Positions 26,928 to 34,762 of a DNA stretch of 64,000 nucleotides are shown here, one piece after another. A model generated the notes under the pieces. It saw only the letters and a program-made list of their open reading frames with translations, ran no database searches and was not told where the DNA came from. Position 1 is the stretch's first letter. Each line of letters begins with the position of its first letter. The position numbers and the translations under genes are program-made. The stretch is from Haloactinomyces albus (GTDB lineage: Bacteria > Actinomycetota > Actinomycetes > Mycobacteriales > Pseudonocardiaceae): the NCBI RefSeq assembly GCF_031458135.1, contig NZ_JAVDXW010000001.1, positions 4,278,001 through 4,342,000 of the forward strand, given 5' to 3'.

Positions 26928-27883
26928 GCGAGGACTACGAGCAGCGGCTGCAGGCATTCGTCGGCCGGGAGCTCCACGGTTGGCGAGCGGGGCAGGACCC
27001 GGTGAACCGGCCGATGATCCGCCACTGGACCGAGGCGATGGGCGACGACAACCCGGTGTACGTCGACGACGCGGCGGCCCGCGCCGCCGGACGTGCGGGG
27101 GTGGTGGCGCCGGCGTCGATGGTGCAGGCATGGACGATGCGGGGCTACGCCGCGACGGTGCGTCCCGAGGACTCCGGCGATGCCTCCGGCGAGTTGCTGG
27201 AGCTGCTTGCCGAAGGCGGATACACCTCCGTGGTCGCCACCGATTCCGAGTTCGGGTTCGAGCGCGAGCTCGAGCCCGGCGACCACGTCGGTGTGGCCGA
27301 GGTGGTGGAGTCGATCTCGGGGGAGAAGGAGACCGCGCTGGGCGCAGGCCGCTTCGTCACCACCCGCAAGACCTACCGGGACAGCAGCGGAGAACCGGTC
27401 GCGACGCAACGTTGGCGGACGTTGCGCTTTCGGACCGCCGAGCAGTCGAGCGAGCAGCCGAGCGAGCAGCCGGGTGCGCAGCGACCGCGCCCTGCGCTCA
27501 ATGCCGACAACAGGTTCTGGTTCGACGCGGCGCGCGAGCACCGGCTGCTCATTCAGCGCTGCACCGCGTGCCTGACCCTGCGGCACCCACCCGGTCCGTG
27601 CTGCCCGGAATGCCGTTCCTTCGACTGGGACACCGTCGAAGCCTGCGGCCGGGGCAGTGTCCACAGCTTCGTGGTGAATCATCACCCGCGCCATCCCGCA
27701 TTCGAGTATCCGCTCATCGTCGCGGTGATCGAGCTGGCCGAGGGCACCCGGCTCATCTCGAACCTGGTCGGCATCGCACCCGGGGACGTCCGGGTCGACA
27801 TGCCGGTGACTCTCGAATGGCTGGATGCGGATCCGGAGCTGTCCCTGCCGGTGTTTCGCGCGACCGCAACGGAGGAGACCTAA
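26924..27883 (+). CDS. chsH2: ChsH2-like MaoC-DUF35 fusion (enoyl-CoA hydratase subunit/aldolase partner)
   Basis: The 319-aa protein fuses an N-terminal MaoC hotdog domain (about 1-170) to a C-terminal DUF35 zinc-ribbon/OB-fold (about 190-319), with zinc ligands Cys213, Cys216, Cys227 and Cys230. This is the ChsH2 arrangement: the hotdog pairs with ChsH1 to hydrate 3-oxo-pregna-4,17-diene-20-carboxyl-CoA, and the DUF35 domain binds the aldolase Ltp2. The joining linker (173-184) is a threefold EQ-rich repeat coded by a 12-bp DNA repeat at 27440-27475. It overlaps both neighbours. Confidence 0.92.
   Translation: MSEDYEQRLQAFVGRELHGWRAGQDPVNRPMIRHWTEAMGDDNPVYVDDAAARAAGRAGVVAPASMVQAWTMRGYAATVRPEDSGDASGELLELLAEGGYTSVVATDSEFGFERELEPGDHVGVAEVVESISGEKETALGAGRFVTTRKTYRDSSGEPVATQRWRTLRFRTAEQSSEQPSEQPGAQRPRPALNADNRFWFDAAREHRLLIQRCTACLTLRHPPGPCCPECRSFDWDTVEACGRGSVHSFVVNHHPRHPAFEYPLIVAVIELAEGTRLISNLVGIAPGDVRVDMPVTLEWLDADPELSLPVFRATATEET
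27440..27475 (+). repeat. 12-bp tandem repeat coding the ChsH2 linker
   Basis: Three copies of GAGCAGYCGRGY in frame encode EQSS-EQPS-EQPG, the junction between the MaoC and DUF35 domains. Copies differ at two or three bases. Confidence 0.85.
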
Positions 27884-29001
27884 TGGACTTCACGCTGGGC
27901 GAGGAGCTGGAGACCGTGCGCGGACTCGCTCGCGAGATCTTCACCGACCACGCCACCACCGAGCGCGTCCGGGCCGCCGAAGCCGGCGAGAACCGGATCG
28001 ATGCCGAGCTGTGGGAACAGCTCGCGCGGGCTGGCCTGCTCGGGACCGTGATCGACGAGGACGACGGCGGCGTGGGGCTGGGGATCGGCGGACTGTGCGT
28101 GCTGCTGCAAGAGCAGGGCAGGGTTGTGGCACCGGTCCCGCTGTGGTCGGCGGCGGTGGCTGCACTTGCCATCGCCGAGTACGGCACGCCGCAGCAGCGG
28201 GCGGCCGTGCTGCCCGGCGTCGTCGACGGCTCGGAACGGATCACCGTGGCCTTGGAGGAGTTCGGACCCGTTGCCGCGGCAGAGCCGGCATGTGTGGCCA
28301 AGTCGGACGGCTCGCGGTGGCGGTTGACCGGGGTGAAGGCGGTCGTGCCCACGCCGTTCGGGGCGGATCGGGTGTTGGTGGCCGCGATGACCGAGCAGGG
28401 GCCGGGACTGTTCTTGACCGCAACGGACGCCGAGGACCTGCGCTGGGAGCACTGCGAGACGACCGACCACGATGCCGGCGGGAACTTGCAGCTCGACGGG
28501 GCCCTGGCCGAGGCGGTCGGCGCTCCGGGCGGTGGCGTACTCGACATGGTGCTGCGGTGGGCGGAGGTGGCACTGTCGGCGTTGCAGCTCGGTGTCGCGG
28601 AGGGCGCGCTGGCCCATGCCGCCGAGTACCTGCGCGAGCGCGTGCAGTTCGACAGGCCCCTGGGCAGTCTGCAGGCCGTGCAACACCAGCTCGCGGACTG
28701 CTACATCGAGACCGACGCCATGCGGGTCACGCTGTGGCAGGCGGTGCAGGCGGTGACCGAACTGACCGACGGTCACGCGCCCGCGAGCGCGGTGCTGGTC
28801 GCCAAGTGGTGGGCCGGCGACAGTGGGCTGAACGTGGTGCATCGCGTTCAGCACGTGCACGGGGGGATCGGCGTGGACACCGACTACCCGGTACACCGGC
28901 ACTTTCTCTGGGGAAAGCAGATCTCCGGGCTGCTCGGTGGTCCCAGCGCCACCCTCGATCGGCTCGGCTCCGTTCTCGTCGAAAGTGGTGCGCGGACATG
29001 A
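27883..29001 (+). CDS. Steroid acyl-CoA dehydrogenase, non-catalytic (beta) subunit, FadE27/FadE28-like
   Basis: The 372-aa protein is an acyl-CoA dehydrogenase without a helix-G glutamate (VALSALQLGVAEGAL at that position) and with the C-terminal V-H-G-G-I-G-V-D-T-D-Y-P-V-H-R-H-F stretch seen in the beta subunits of ChsE4-E5 and ChsE1-E2. It should form the alpha2beta2 partner of the 25761 product and help hold FAD. The V-D-T-D-x-P-V-H-R segment recalls FadE27 and the L-L-G-G-P-S end recalls FadE28. It overlaps chsH2 by one base and chsH1 by 4. Confidence 0.87.
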   Translation: MDFTLGEELETVRGLAREIFTDHATTERVRAAEAGENRIDAELWEQLARAGLLGTVIDEDDGGVGLGIGGLCVLLQEQGRVVAPVPLWSAAVAALAIAEYGTPQQRAAVLPGVVDGSERITVALEEFGPVAAAEPACVAKSDGSRWRLTGVKAVVPTPFGADRVLVAAMTEQGPGLFLTATDAEDLRWEHCETTDHDAGGNLQLDGALAEAVGAPGGGVLDMVLRWAEVALSALQLGVAEGALAHAAEYLRERVQFDRPLGSLQAVQHQLADCYIETDAMRVTLWQAVQAVTELTDGHAPASAVLVAKWWAGDSGLNVVHRVQHVHGGIGVDTDYPVHRHFLWGKQISGLLGGPSATLDRLGSVLVESGART

Positions 29002-29435
29002 CAACCACCGGATTTCCCACCGGCCGAGACTGCGACCGGATCGCTGTGGGGGAGAAGCTGCCGGTGCTCACCATCCCGCTGGACCGCACCATGATCGTGG
29101 CCACCGCGATCGCAAGTCGCGACTACCAGGACGTCCACCACGATCCCGAACTCGCCCGGCAGCGCGGTTCGCAGGACATCTTCATGAACATCCTGACCAC
29201 CAACGGGCTGGTGGACCGATTCGTCACGTCCTGGGCGGGTCCTGCGGCCACCGTGAAATCGATCAGGGTCCGGCTCGGAGCACCGAACTACCCGGGGGAC
29301 ACGCTGGTGCTCTCCGGAGAAGTGTCCGCTGTGGACGATGGCGGAGTGGAGCTCTCGGTGCGGGGAGACAACAGCGAGGGCGTGCACGTCAGCGGGACGG
29401 TCACCATCGCGATTCCGAAGGGGAGCACCGCGTGA
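28998..29435 (+). CDS. chsH1: ChsH1-like MaoC subunit of the steroid enoyl-CoA hydratase
   Basis: The 145-aa single hotdog protein has the hydratase residues in ASRDYQDVHHDPELARQRGSQDIF, then NGLVDRFVTSWAGP and K-S-I-R-V-R-L-G. The D-V-H-H-D and S-x-D-I-F-x-N-I-L segments match ChsH1, which is catalytic only when paired with ChsH2. It starts at ATG 28998 and overlaps both flanking genes by 4 bp, so stoichiometric expression with ChsH2 and Ltp2 is likely. Confidence 0.92.
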   Translation: MTTTGFPTGRDCDRIAVGEKLPVLTIPLDRTMIVATAIASRDYQDVHHDPELARQRGSQDIFMNILTTNGLVDRFVTSWAGPAATVKSIRVRLGAPNYPGDTLVLSGEVSAVDDGGVELSVRGDNSEGVHVSGTVTIAIPKGSTA

Positions 29436-30607
29436 GCGCGCTGTCCGGCGCCGCGGCGATTGCCGGAATCGGCGCGACCGAATTCTCCAAGCAGTCCGGG
29501 CGCAGCGAGCTGCAACTGTCCTGTGAGGCGACGCTGGCAGCGCTCGCGGATGCCGGACTCGATCCTTCCGATGTGGATGGCCTGGTGACGTTCACCGCCG
29601 ATACCAGCTCCGAGATCCACCTCGCACGCAACACCGGGATGGGCGAGCTGACGTTCTTCTCCCGTGTCGGCTACGGCGGCGGTGCCGCGTGCGGCACGGT
29701 GGCCCAAGCGGCGATGGCGATCGCGACCGGCGCGGCCGAGGTGGTGGTGTGCTATCGGGCGTTCAACGAGCGATCCGGCGAGCGGTACGGCCTCGGGCAG
29801 GCGGACCGGGCGATGGACACCGGAGCGGACCGCGCGGCGTACTCCTGGATGACACCGTACGGGCTGAACACGCCCGCGCAGTGGGTGGCGATGTTCGCCC
29901 GCCGCTACCTGCACGATTACGGCGCCACCAGCGAGGACTTCGGTCGGGTGGCGGTGACCGATCGCAGGCATGCCGCGAACAACCCCGCTGCTTGGTTCCA
30001 CGGCAAGCCGATCACGCTGGCCGACCATCAGGCCTCGCGCTGGATCGCGGAACCGCTGCACCTGCTCGACTGCTGCCAGGAGACCGACGGTGGGCAGGCG
30101 CTCGTGCTGGTCTCGGCCGAACGTGCGGGCGACTTGCCGCACCCGGTGGTGGCTGTCCGCGCGGCGGCGCAGGGGTCGGGCAAGGACCAGCACATGATGA
30201 CCAGTTACTACCGCCGTGGCATTTCCGGGATCCCGGAGATGGGACTGGTGGGTCGGCAGCTGTGGGCGCAGAGCGGACTCGGACCGGACGATATGGGTGC
30301 GGCCGTGCTCTACGACCATTTCACGCCGCTGGTTCTGCCGCAGCTCGAGGAACTCGGTTTCTGCCCCACCGGTACGGCGAAGGACTTCATCGCCGAGGGC
30401 AACCTCGAGCTCGACGGGCGGCTGCCCACCAATACCCACGGCGGGCAGCTCGGCGAAGCCTACCTGCACGGCATGAACGGCATCGCCGAAGCAGTCCGGC
30501 TCATTCGCGGCACATCGTGCAACCAGCCGCGCGAGGTCGGCAATGTCGTGGTCACCGCGGGAACGGGTGTGCCGACCAGCGGGCTGGTGCTGGGAGCGGA
30601 GCGATGA
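29432..30607 (+). CDS. ltp2: Ltp2-like steroid side-chain aldolase (thiolase fold)
   Basis: The 391-aa thiolase-like protein lacks the thiolase cysteines but keeps two tyrosines in the expected contexts: Tyr294 in VLYDHFTPL and Tyr344 in GEAYLHGMNG, the positions reported as catalytic in Ltp2. It performs the retro-aldol cleavage of 17-hydroxy-3-oxo-4-pregnene-20-carboxyl-CoA to the 17-ketone and propionyl-CoA with the DUF35 domain of ChsH2. GTG 29432 overlaps the chsH1 stop. It ends the recognisable steroid operon. Confidence 0.93.
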   Translation: MSALSGAAAIAGIGATEFSKQSGRSELQLSCEATLAALADAGLDPSDVDGLVTFTADTSSEIHLARNTGMGELTFFSRVGYGGGAACGTVAQAAMAIATGAAEVVVCYRAFNERSGERYGLGQADRAMDTGADRAAYSWMTPYGLNTPAQWVAMFARRYLHDYGATSEDFGRVAVTDRRHAANNPAAWFHGKPITLADHQASRWIAEPLHLLDCCQETDGGQALVLVSAERAGDLPHPVVAVRAAAQGSGKDQHMMTSYYRRGISGIPEMGLVGRQLWAQSGLGPDDMGAAVLYDHFTPLVLPQLEELGFCPTGTAKDFIAEGNLELDGRLPTNTHGGQLGEAYLHGMNGIAEAVRLIRGTSCNQPREVGNVVVTAGTGVPTSGLVLGAER

Positions 30608-30677
30608 GCAGCATCGATCCGGCATCGTCGGATGCGACGTGCGTCGATGTGGTGAGGGCGAGGGGACGGTGCGTGGT

Positions 30678-31076
30678 ATGTGGTGGGTGGCCGCCGATGC
30701 CCACGCGCCGCATACGGCGGCGTTCCTGGCGGCGGCCGGCGCCCTCACGCACCGCACGGTCGGCGGGTGGCGTGGTCTGGCTGCGGAGTACGCCGGTCTC
30801 GTCGACACCCACGTCCGGGTGAGTGAGCTCGCCACGGTCTGCGGTCTTCCCGCTGTGCCGGTGACCGTGATCTCCGCGGGACTGCAGCCTGCGAATCGTT
30901 TCGAACGAGCGGGACGGGAGCTGCTGCGCACCGAGGTGCACCGGCGGATCACCGCACTCAGCCCGTACGGACGCCACGTCGTCGCCGAGCACAGCGGCCA
31001 CATGATTCCGCTGGACGAGCCGAAGATCGTTGTCGACGAGGTGTGCGCCATGCATCAGCACCTGCACACGAGGTGA
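30678..31076 (+). pseudogene. C-terminal fragment of an alpha/beta hydrolase
   Basis: This 132-codon frame contains the end of an alpha/beta hydrolase: GWRGLAAEYAGL, then GLPAVPVTVISAG, then a helix with RRITALS-PYGRHVVAEHSGHMIPLDEP, which carries the catalytic histidine (GHMI). The nucleophile elbow and oxyanion region that should precede it are absent. An ATGA at 30604 overlaps the ltp2 stop but opens a different frame, so the original gene may have been fused to the operon and then damaged. It could instead be a short protein of unknown role. Confidence 0.5.
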
Positions 31077-31295
31077 GATCTCGCGGCATCGCTCGTGTCC
31101 GGACACCTCGTGGCACTGCGGGGTCGCTCGCCGAACCGCTGCCCACGACGCCGATCCGGCCATCGATCGGGGATCGACGTCGCATGTCCCGATTCCCCAT
31201 AGCGCTGTTGTGGTTCGTGTGGATTCGTCCCATTCCTTCTGTCGTGCCGGCTGCCTACCTTCGAGTGGTCGGCTCATCGGCCTGGAGGAGGTCTC
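31077..31295. promoter_or_regulatory. Intergenic region before the secreted hydrolase
   Basis: A 219-bp gap with a perfect 12-bp palindrome GTGTCCGGACAC at 31095-31106, which could be an operator. The strong GGAGGAG ribosome-binding site of the next gene lies at 31284-31290. I see no gene in it. Confidence 0.35.
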
Positions 31296-32672
31296 GTGCG
31301 ATCCGTACTCGGGTTTCGTCGTGGATTCGGTGCTCGGAGGGGTGCTGCCGTGGTGGCCCCGGTGTTGGCTGCCTGCCTGCTGACCTCTGCGGCGGGTTTT
31401 CCTGCCGGTGCGGAAAGGGACGGCCGTTGCGCGGGGATGGAGCGTCTGCGGGTTCCGGGGGCGGCACACCAGCAGCGCTCCTGTCTGCCGGAGTTGACCA
31501 CGGCGGGCACCGTGTCTTCCGGGCACACCGATCCCGCCGACTGGTCCGGCCTGACCCCGGCCGGGTTGCCGACACCGCGCGGTGTGCCCGGGATTCAGAT
31601 CGACGGCTACTTCCCGGACGATTCGCACACCAACAACACCCACGGCTGGAACCACGACTCCCAGTTCGTCATCCGGTTGCCCGACGATTTCAACGGGGGT
31701 CTGGTCGTCAGCGGCAGCCCCGGTAACCGACAGCAGTACGCCAACGACCGTGCCATCGCCGACTGGGTGCTGGCGCGCGGTTACGCGTTCGCCGCCACCG
31801 ACAAGGGCAACACCGGTCTGGACTTCCACCGGGATGGCGAGCGGCCCGGCGATGCCATCGCCGAGTGGAACCGGCGGGTGACGCAGCTGACGATCGCGGC
31901 GAAGGCCGTCGTCGCCCAGCGCTACGGCCGCGCACCCCAGAACACCCTCGTCACCGGGCTGTCCAACGGGGGGTACCTGGTTCGCTGGCAGTTGGAGAAC
32001 CGGCCCGGCCTCTACGACGGTGGCGTCGACTGGGAAGGCACGCTGTGGCGAGTACAGGCCCCGAACCTGCTCGGGTACCTGCCGAAGGCCCTGCGTGCGT
32101 ATCCGCGCTATGCCGACGGGGGTTCGGATGCCGACGAGGCGCACGCCGCGATGATCGAGGCGGGTTTCGCGCCCGGTTCGGAATTCCTGTGGCCGTATCA
32201 CCACGAGATCTACTGGGAACTCACCCAGCGCATCTACCGCAAAGAGCTCGACCCGAGTTATCAGGGTGAGCCCGCCGATTACGACTACTCGGCCCGCAAG
32301 GACATCGTCGCCCCGGCCATCGAGAAGATCGCACTGACCGGCCGCATCAAACGCCCGCTGATCACCATTCACGGCACCCTGGACACACTGCTGCCGATCG
32401 GGACCGATTCGGACCTCTACGCCGACATGGTGCGTGAAGAAGGCCGAAACTCGCTGTACCGCTACTACCGCATCGAGGGAGGCAACCACGTCGACGGGCT
32501 GGTGGACGAGTTTCCGAAGCGATTGCGTCCGTTGACGCCGTGCCATCGCTCGGCGTTCGTGGCACTGGAGAGCTGGCTTGCGCAGGGCGTGCAGCCGCCG
32601 CCTTCCGGAACCGTCGCGCGCCCGGCCGACGCGACCCCGGCCGAGCTGCTGACCCGGTGCCGGTTGGGATGA
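31296..32672 (+). CDS. Secreted alpha/beta hydrolase (tannase/feruloyl-esterase-like)
   Basis: The 458-aa protein begins with a typical Sec signal (R-R-G-rich start, hydrophobic AAVVAPVLAACLLTSAAG, cleavage near residue 38). The mature part has the nucleophile elbow GLSNGGY, an acid in HGTLDTLLP and a histidine in EGGNHVDG, in that order, as in tannase/feruloyl esterase or hydroxybutyrate-oligomer hydrolase relatives. It likely hydrolyses an ester outside the cell. GTG 31296 is supported by GGAGGAG upstream. There is no clear link to the steroid genes. The substrate is unknown. Confidence 0.75.
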   Translation: MRSVLGFRRGFGARRGAAVVAPVLAACLLTSAAGFPAGAERDGRCAGMERLRVPGAAHQQRSCLPELTTAGTVSSGHTDPADWSGLTPAGLPTPRGVPGIQIDGYFPDDSHTNNTHGWNHDSQFVIRLPDDFNGGLVVSGSPGNRQQYANDRAIADWVLARGYAFAATDKGNTGLDFHRDGERPGDAIAEWNRRVTQLTIAAKAVVAQRYGRAPQNTLVTGLSNGGYLVRWQLENRPGLYDGGVDWEGTLWRVQAPNLLGYLPKALRAYPRYADGGSDADEAHAAMIEAGFAPGSEFLWPYHHEIYWELTQRIYRKELDPSYQGEPADYDYSARKDIVAPAIEKIALTGRIKRPLITIHGTLDTLLPIGTDSDLYADMVREEGRNSLYRYYRIEGGNHVDGLVDEFPKRLRPLTPCHRSAFVALESWLAQGVQPPPSGTVARPADATPAELLTRCRLG

Positions 32673-32703
32673 TCCGCGCCGAGTGCGGACCACCCGGCGC
32701 GGA
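32673..32703. terminator. Hairpin between convergent hydrolase and beta-helix genes
   Basis: Perfect 9-bp arms TCCGCGCCG/CGGCGCGGA with a 13-nt loop begin right at the hydrolase stop. Confidence 0.55.
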
Positions 32704-32745
32704 GATTCTCCTCTCGGTTGCACCCTGCTGCGAGGAGTTGTGTGG

Positions 32746-33662
32746 TCAGCGTGGGTGTCCGATGCCCGGAGCGGGTTCGTCACGGCCGAAGTGGTTGCCC
32801 GATGCCCAGACGTGCATCCATCGGTCGTTTTCCTGTCGGTAGGCGTTTCCCCGTTTGTTGACCTCGACGGGTTTTGACTCGTGGTAGAACCAGTTCTTGT
32901 CGATATCGCAGCGATTATCCGGAATGCCGCGGATCGCGATGGCTTCCTGGTGGCGACTGTCGGGAAAGACGTCCATGGTGAACTGGAACGTATTGTGGTG
33001 AATCGCGATGGTACCGCCGGCGACCTTGCTGTCGTCGCCGGTATTCTGATTCAGCCCGTGCATGTCGAAGGCATGGCTGATCGGGTGCTTGCCGACCAGG
33101 TTGTAGCGGGCCGTGTAGCCGTTGCTGGAGTAGCCGAATCCGGCGATCGAGTGCCGATTGTAGTCGAAGTAGTTCCACTCGATCAGGGACTCCCCGTTGT
33201 ACAGGTTCACCCCGTAACCATAGTGTTCCATGGGATTGTTGTGGATGCTGCAGTGGTCCACCCGGGCATGCACGGGGTAGTTTCCGCCTCCGACGGAGAT
33301 CGCGGCGTGGGTGAAGCCATACATCTGACAGTTGTCCACGCGACAGTTTTCACCGAGGAAGTGAATGCCGCCGATCAGGTAATTGTCGTAGGCCTCATCG
33401 TCGTAGGGGTTGCCGTCGTATCCTTCCGGGTCCCAGTAGTTCGCCAGTCGCGGTCCCTGGATCCGCAGGCCGGTGAACCGTACGCGGTCGCCGCGGGTGA
33501 TGTGCGCGTCGTCCTTGATCCGGATGATGTCCCCATCACCGGCCTTTTCCAGGGCATTTTCAGCCCGGCGACATCTTGAACCACGAAGTCCGGAAGATCA
33601 CCGGGGCTGGCGTGATAGGTCTTGCCGCACCCGCGATATTGCAGAGGCAGAACACGCCGCAC
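32746..33662 (-). pseudogene. Frameshifted right-handed beta-helix (pectate-lyase-like) protein
   Basis: Two frames together make one beta-helix protein. The upstream frame (from GTG 33662) reads CGKTYHASPGDLPDFVVQDVAG; the downstream frame reads ENALEKAGDGDIIRIKDDAHI and continues through NCQMYGFTHAAISVGG, HHNTFQF and NKRGNAYRQEN to the stop at 32746. Adding one G to the GGG at 33564-33566 (minus strand) would join them. A stop codon lies directly upstream of GTG 33662 and no signal peptide is seen, so the N-terminus may also be lost. The fold is that of polysaccharide-active or phage-tail-like beta-helices; no catalytic assignment is possible. Confidence 0.7.
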
Positions 33663-34073
33663 ACGACTCTTTCACGCGAAAACCGGCCGTCGCTGGCCGA
33701 AACTTATCGAAATAAGAAATCTCGATGCATGTCAAGATGACTTTGACGGTATTCCAGAATACGGAAATTCGGGTACAAATGGTAATCAAGCATCGATGTG
33801 CTCACCACACAAGAACCGACATGAGGTGGCAACCGCACCGCCGCGGACAACGCGCCATAGTTACGAACTCAGCATTCGCCTCCGCAGTTCGGTCATTTTC
33901 CGGCATGATCGTCAACGTCCGAGGGGGATCCTCGACTGCGAGGCCGACACGCGTCAACACCCGAACACAATAGGAGTAGCACTCCCAAGGCGGCATCGCG
34001 AGCTATCGCTGACGCAGTAGGTCCTCCTGGAATATTCCACCGAATTGTCCCGCTTCGGTAGCATGTGAAAATC

Positions 34074-34166
34074 ATGGGGATCATTGCTTCCGCCGCCCGA
34101 TGGGCCTTCGCTGATGAGTCGTTCCACGAAGCAACCATCGACGGCATTTCGACGTTCTGCCCATGA
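34074..34166 (+). CDS. Micro-ORF 1 (30 aa), speculative
   Basis: ATG 34074 to TGA 34166 encodes MGIIASAARWAFADESFHEA and ten more residues ending TFCP. It lies 10 bp after a possible -10 box. The ribosome-binding site is weak (GTGAAAATC). Its only support is the 4-bp ATGA overlap with micro-ORF 2. No family is recognised. Confidence 0.25.
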   Translation: MGIIASAARWAFADESFHEATIDGISTFCP

Positions 34167-34240
34167 AGAATTTCCTGGGGGACGTCCTCGGCGATGTCGC
34201 GGCAGCTACACAGACCATTGTGGACTGGGTCGAGCCGTGA
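34163..34240 (+). CDS. Micro-ORF 2 (25 aa), speculative amphipathic peptide
   Basis: ATG 34163 to TGA 34240 encodes MKNFLGDVLGDVAAATQTIV and DWVEP. Hydrophobic residues recur every three to four positions (4,5,8,9,12,15,19,20,22,23), as in an amphipathic helix with acidic residues on the other face. It overlaps micro-ORF 1 by ATGA. It could be a small membrane-active or regulatory peptide, or chance. Confidence 0.28.
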   Translation: MKNFLGDVLGDVAAATQTIVDWVEP

Positions 34241-34646
34241 TTCACCTCTCCGGGCGGGTCCGGCCCCCACGGCGGGCATCGGTTCCGGGTGCCTCACCGT
34301 GTCACCCACATCACCCCAGTTCAGGTCACATTCCCTGACCTCGCCGGGCACTGTCTCCGAAGGTGGGGCACTTCAACTTGGTTTTCAGTCTCGAATCAGG
34401 TGGTCGCTTCCCGGCTGAGGCGGTGTGGCTGTGATGTTTGACAGGAGCGGGCAGTCCGGTTCTGCCGTGCTGGAACCTCGGAGTGCACCAAGCCGCCGAG
34501 GTGCCCGGTGTGGGCGTGGTCGGCGCGAGTGATCTGCCGCGCAACGCGCACAGCAACCACGTTGAGTACATGCTTGCGCTCGTGCTGTGCACGATTTCGA
34601 TGGAGTGTTCGCTCTTGACATCGGATGCACCGGCTTGGATTCTAAG

Positions 34647-34660
34647 TATGATAATGATTA
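34647..34660 (+). promoter_or_regulatory. Motif C copy 1, before the TRAP genes
   Basis: TATGATAATGATTA lies 103 bp before dctP. It matches the copy at the gntR promoter (44395-44408) at 13 of 14 positions, which suggests that the GntR protein controls the transporter. Confidence 0.6.
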
Positions 34661-34762
34661 GTCTCGATTTTGGCTTTGAATGGCTGGTGGACGATGTCAG
34701 GACGAGGTGGATCCTGGGCTTCTCGCAAGCAGGGGAGGGGCGTCAGACACCGACGCCGAGTG

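Larger units (their letters stand above)
33663..34762. other. 1.1-kb region without a convincing conventional gene
   Basis: The base composition is lower in GC than the flanks and the open frames on both strands show no family signatures. I see a possible sigma70-like promoter (TTCCAC at 34035, 18-bp spacer, TAGCAT at 34059), two overlapping micro-ORFs just downstream of it, and motif C copy 1 at 34647-34660 before the TRAP genes. It probably marks an old insertion or deletion junction between the steroid and TRAP/P450 loci. Confidence 0.5.

Noticed and set aside
30552-32783. A 743-codon minus-strand frame opposite the secreted hydrolase
   Set aside because: Shadow frame; the plus strand carries a signal peptide and an ordered catalytic triad.
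33893-34351. A 152-codon minus-strand frame in the gene-poor region
   Set aside because: No ribosome-binding site, domain or conserved pattern; its composition resembles random sequence.
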